Assembly: GCA_036567205.1 (NCBI GenBank)
Contig: DATCVA010000042.1
Location: 1 to 6,850 of the forward strand
Length of the DNA stretch: 6,850 nucleotides
Direction of reading: 5' to 3'
Source of the DNA: DATCVA01 sp036567205
Lineage (GTDB): Bacteria > Pseudomonadota > Gammaproteobacteria > Burkholderiales > Burkholderiaceae_B
The translations under genes were made by a program, and so were the position numbers. Shown here one piece after another: positions 6,163 to 6,850 of this stretch (its first letter is position 1; the number at the start of each line of letters is the position of its first letter). The notes under the pieces are model-generated. The model searched no databases. It was given only the letters and a program-made list of their open reading frames with translations, and was not told where the DNA came from.

Positions 6163-6850
6163 TTTGACTGAAAAATCGCTGTTTGAAATGGCCGGGTTGA
6201 TACGGGAACGCCGTGTTTCGCCCGTGGAATATACGGAATGTGTACTTGCACGAATCAAGGCGGTGGATCCGCAGCTACGTGCATTTACACGTGTAGAGCC
6301 CGAAATTGCCCTCAAGGCGGCGGCTGTGGCTGAAGCAGAAATTGCGTCGGGGCAGTACCGTGGGCCCATGCATGGCATACCTTATGCCTTAAAGGATCTT
6401 ATTGATTATGCGCGCGTGCCTACTACCGCCAATTCCAGAGTTTTAAAAGACAATGTGCCAAACGAGCATGCGCATGTAACCCAATTGCTGGAACGATCTG
6501 GCGCAGTCTTTGTTGGCAAGCTGACAACCAACGAATTTGCCTGTGGAGGCTCTCCAATTGATAGTCTGCATCCCGCTGCGTTAAATCCATGGAATCCGGA
6601 GTATATTACAGCCGGTTCGTCCAGTGGATCGGCTGTTTCGGTGGCTGCTCAGCTAGTTCCTTTGGCGTTGGGCACCGATACCAATGGTTCGATCCGCAAT
6701 CCGGCGTCGCGCTGCGGAACGGTGGGAATGAAGCCCACATACGGCCGGGTCAGCCGACGCGGTGTTTTTCCACTGGCGCCATCGCAAGATCATGTCGGGC
6801 CGCTTACCCGTACGGTGCGTGACAACGCTTGCGCGCTTCAGGCCATTGCA
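6155..6850 (+). CDS. Amidase-signature family enzyme (GatA/AtzE-like), 3' end cut by window
   Basis: The first 232 residues of an enzyme that hydrolyses amide bonds with a Ser-cisSer-Lys triad. The reading frame runs from ATG 6155 open to the right edge; the family is usually about 450-500 residues, so roughly half is missing. The core landmarks are complete: GIPYALKD with Lys80, AGSSSGS (153-159) with the probable cis-serine Ser155, and GTDTNGSIRNPAS (173-185) with the nucleophile Ser179. The spacings of 75 and 24 residues equal those in GatA. Downstream, GMKPTYGRVSRRGVFPLA and DHVGPLTRTVRD continue the family pattern. The TNGS version of the nucleophile motif, instead of TGGS, recalls AtzE-type amidases. 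The glutamyl-tRNA amidotransferase role is unlikely, since no gatB lies in view and the setting is catabolic. No good ribosome binding site precedes the ATG, which fits coupling to the overlapping 68-residue gene. The substrate is unknown. Confidence 0.92.
   Translation, partial: MTSLTEKSLFEMAGLIRERRVSPVEYTECVLARIKAVDPQLRAFTRVEPEIALKAAAVAEAEIASGQYRGPMHGIPYALKDLIDYARVPTTANSRVLKDNVPNEHAHVTQLLERSGAVFVGKLTTNEFACGGSPIDSLHPAALNPWNPEYITAGSSSGSAVSVAAQLVPLALGTDTNGSIRNPASRCGTVGMKPTYGRVSRRGVFPLAPSQDHVGPLTRTVRDNACALQAIA

Noticed and set aside
5956..6850. Naming the small gene and amidase gatC and gatA of the tRNA amidotransferase
   Set aside because: The context is catabolic (Bug, LysR, CoA synthetase), no gatB is visible, and the small protein shows no clear GatC sequence motif.

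Overview
The window looks like a catabolic island from a betaproteobacterium of the Burkholderiales, most likely Alcaligenaceae-like (Bordetella, Achromobacter or Pusillimonas type). This is an inference from the style of the proteins. A Bug/TctC-type solute-binding protein sits beside a LysR regulator, an MmgE/PrpD protein, an ADP-forming acyl-CoA synthetase and an amidase, a combination typical of that group. There are no rRNA or tRNA genes, CRISPR arrays, insertion sequences or phage genes that I can see.

Layout. Positions 1-47 may hold the first codons of a further minus-strand gene cut by the left edge. The minus-strand block reads right to left: a LysR-type regulator (3715-4605), an MmgE/PrpD-family protein (2268-3611) and a single-chain ADP-forming acyl-CoA synthetase (112-2220). 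A 247-base divergent intergenic region (4606-4852) holds a likely lysR promoter and a perfect 15-base palindrome of the LysR-box type. The plus-strand block then runs: a periplasmic Bug/TctC binding protein (4865-5857), a hairpin with a T-run that looks like a terminator or attenuator (5888-5920), a 68-residue unrecognised protein starting with TTG (5956-6162), and an amidase-signature enzyme overlapping it by 8 bases and cut by the right edge (6155-6850).

How the genes may work together (inference). The Bug protein would capture a small carboxylated compound in the periplasm; no membrane transporter genes are in the window. The amidase would hydrolyse an amide (C-N) bond. The MmgE/PrpD enzyme would dehydrate, decarboxylate or isomerise a carboxylic acid, and the CoA synthetase would activate the product as a CoA thioester. 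The LysR protein, encoded between the two arms, is the natural candidate regulator of both. The substrate cannot be read from the sequence.

The most interesting item is the tiny protein overlapped with the amidase. Its size and position match those of GatC and of AtzG, the small partner of the AtzE amidase, so it may be a divergent, unannotated subunit of a two-component amidase.
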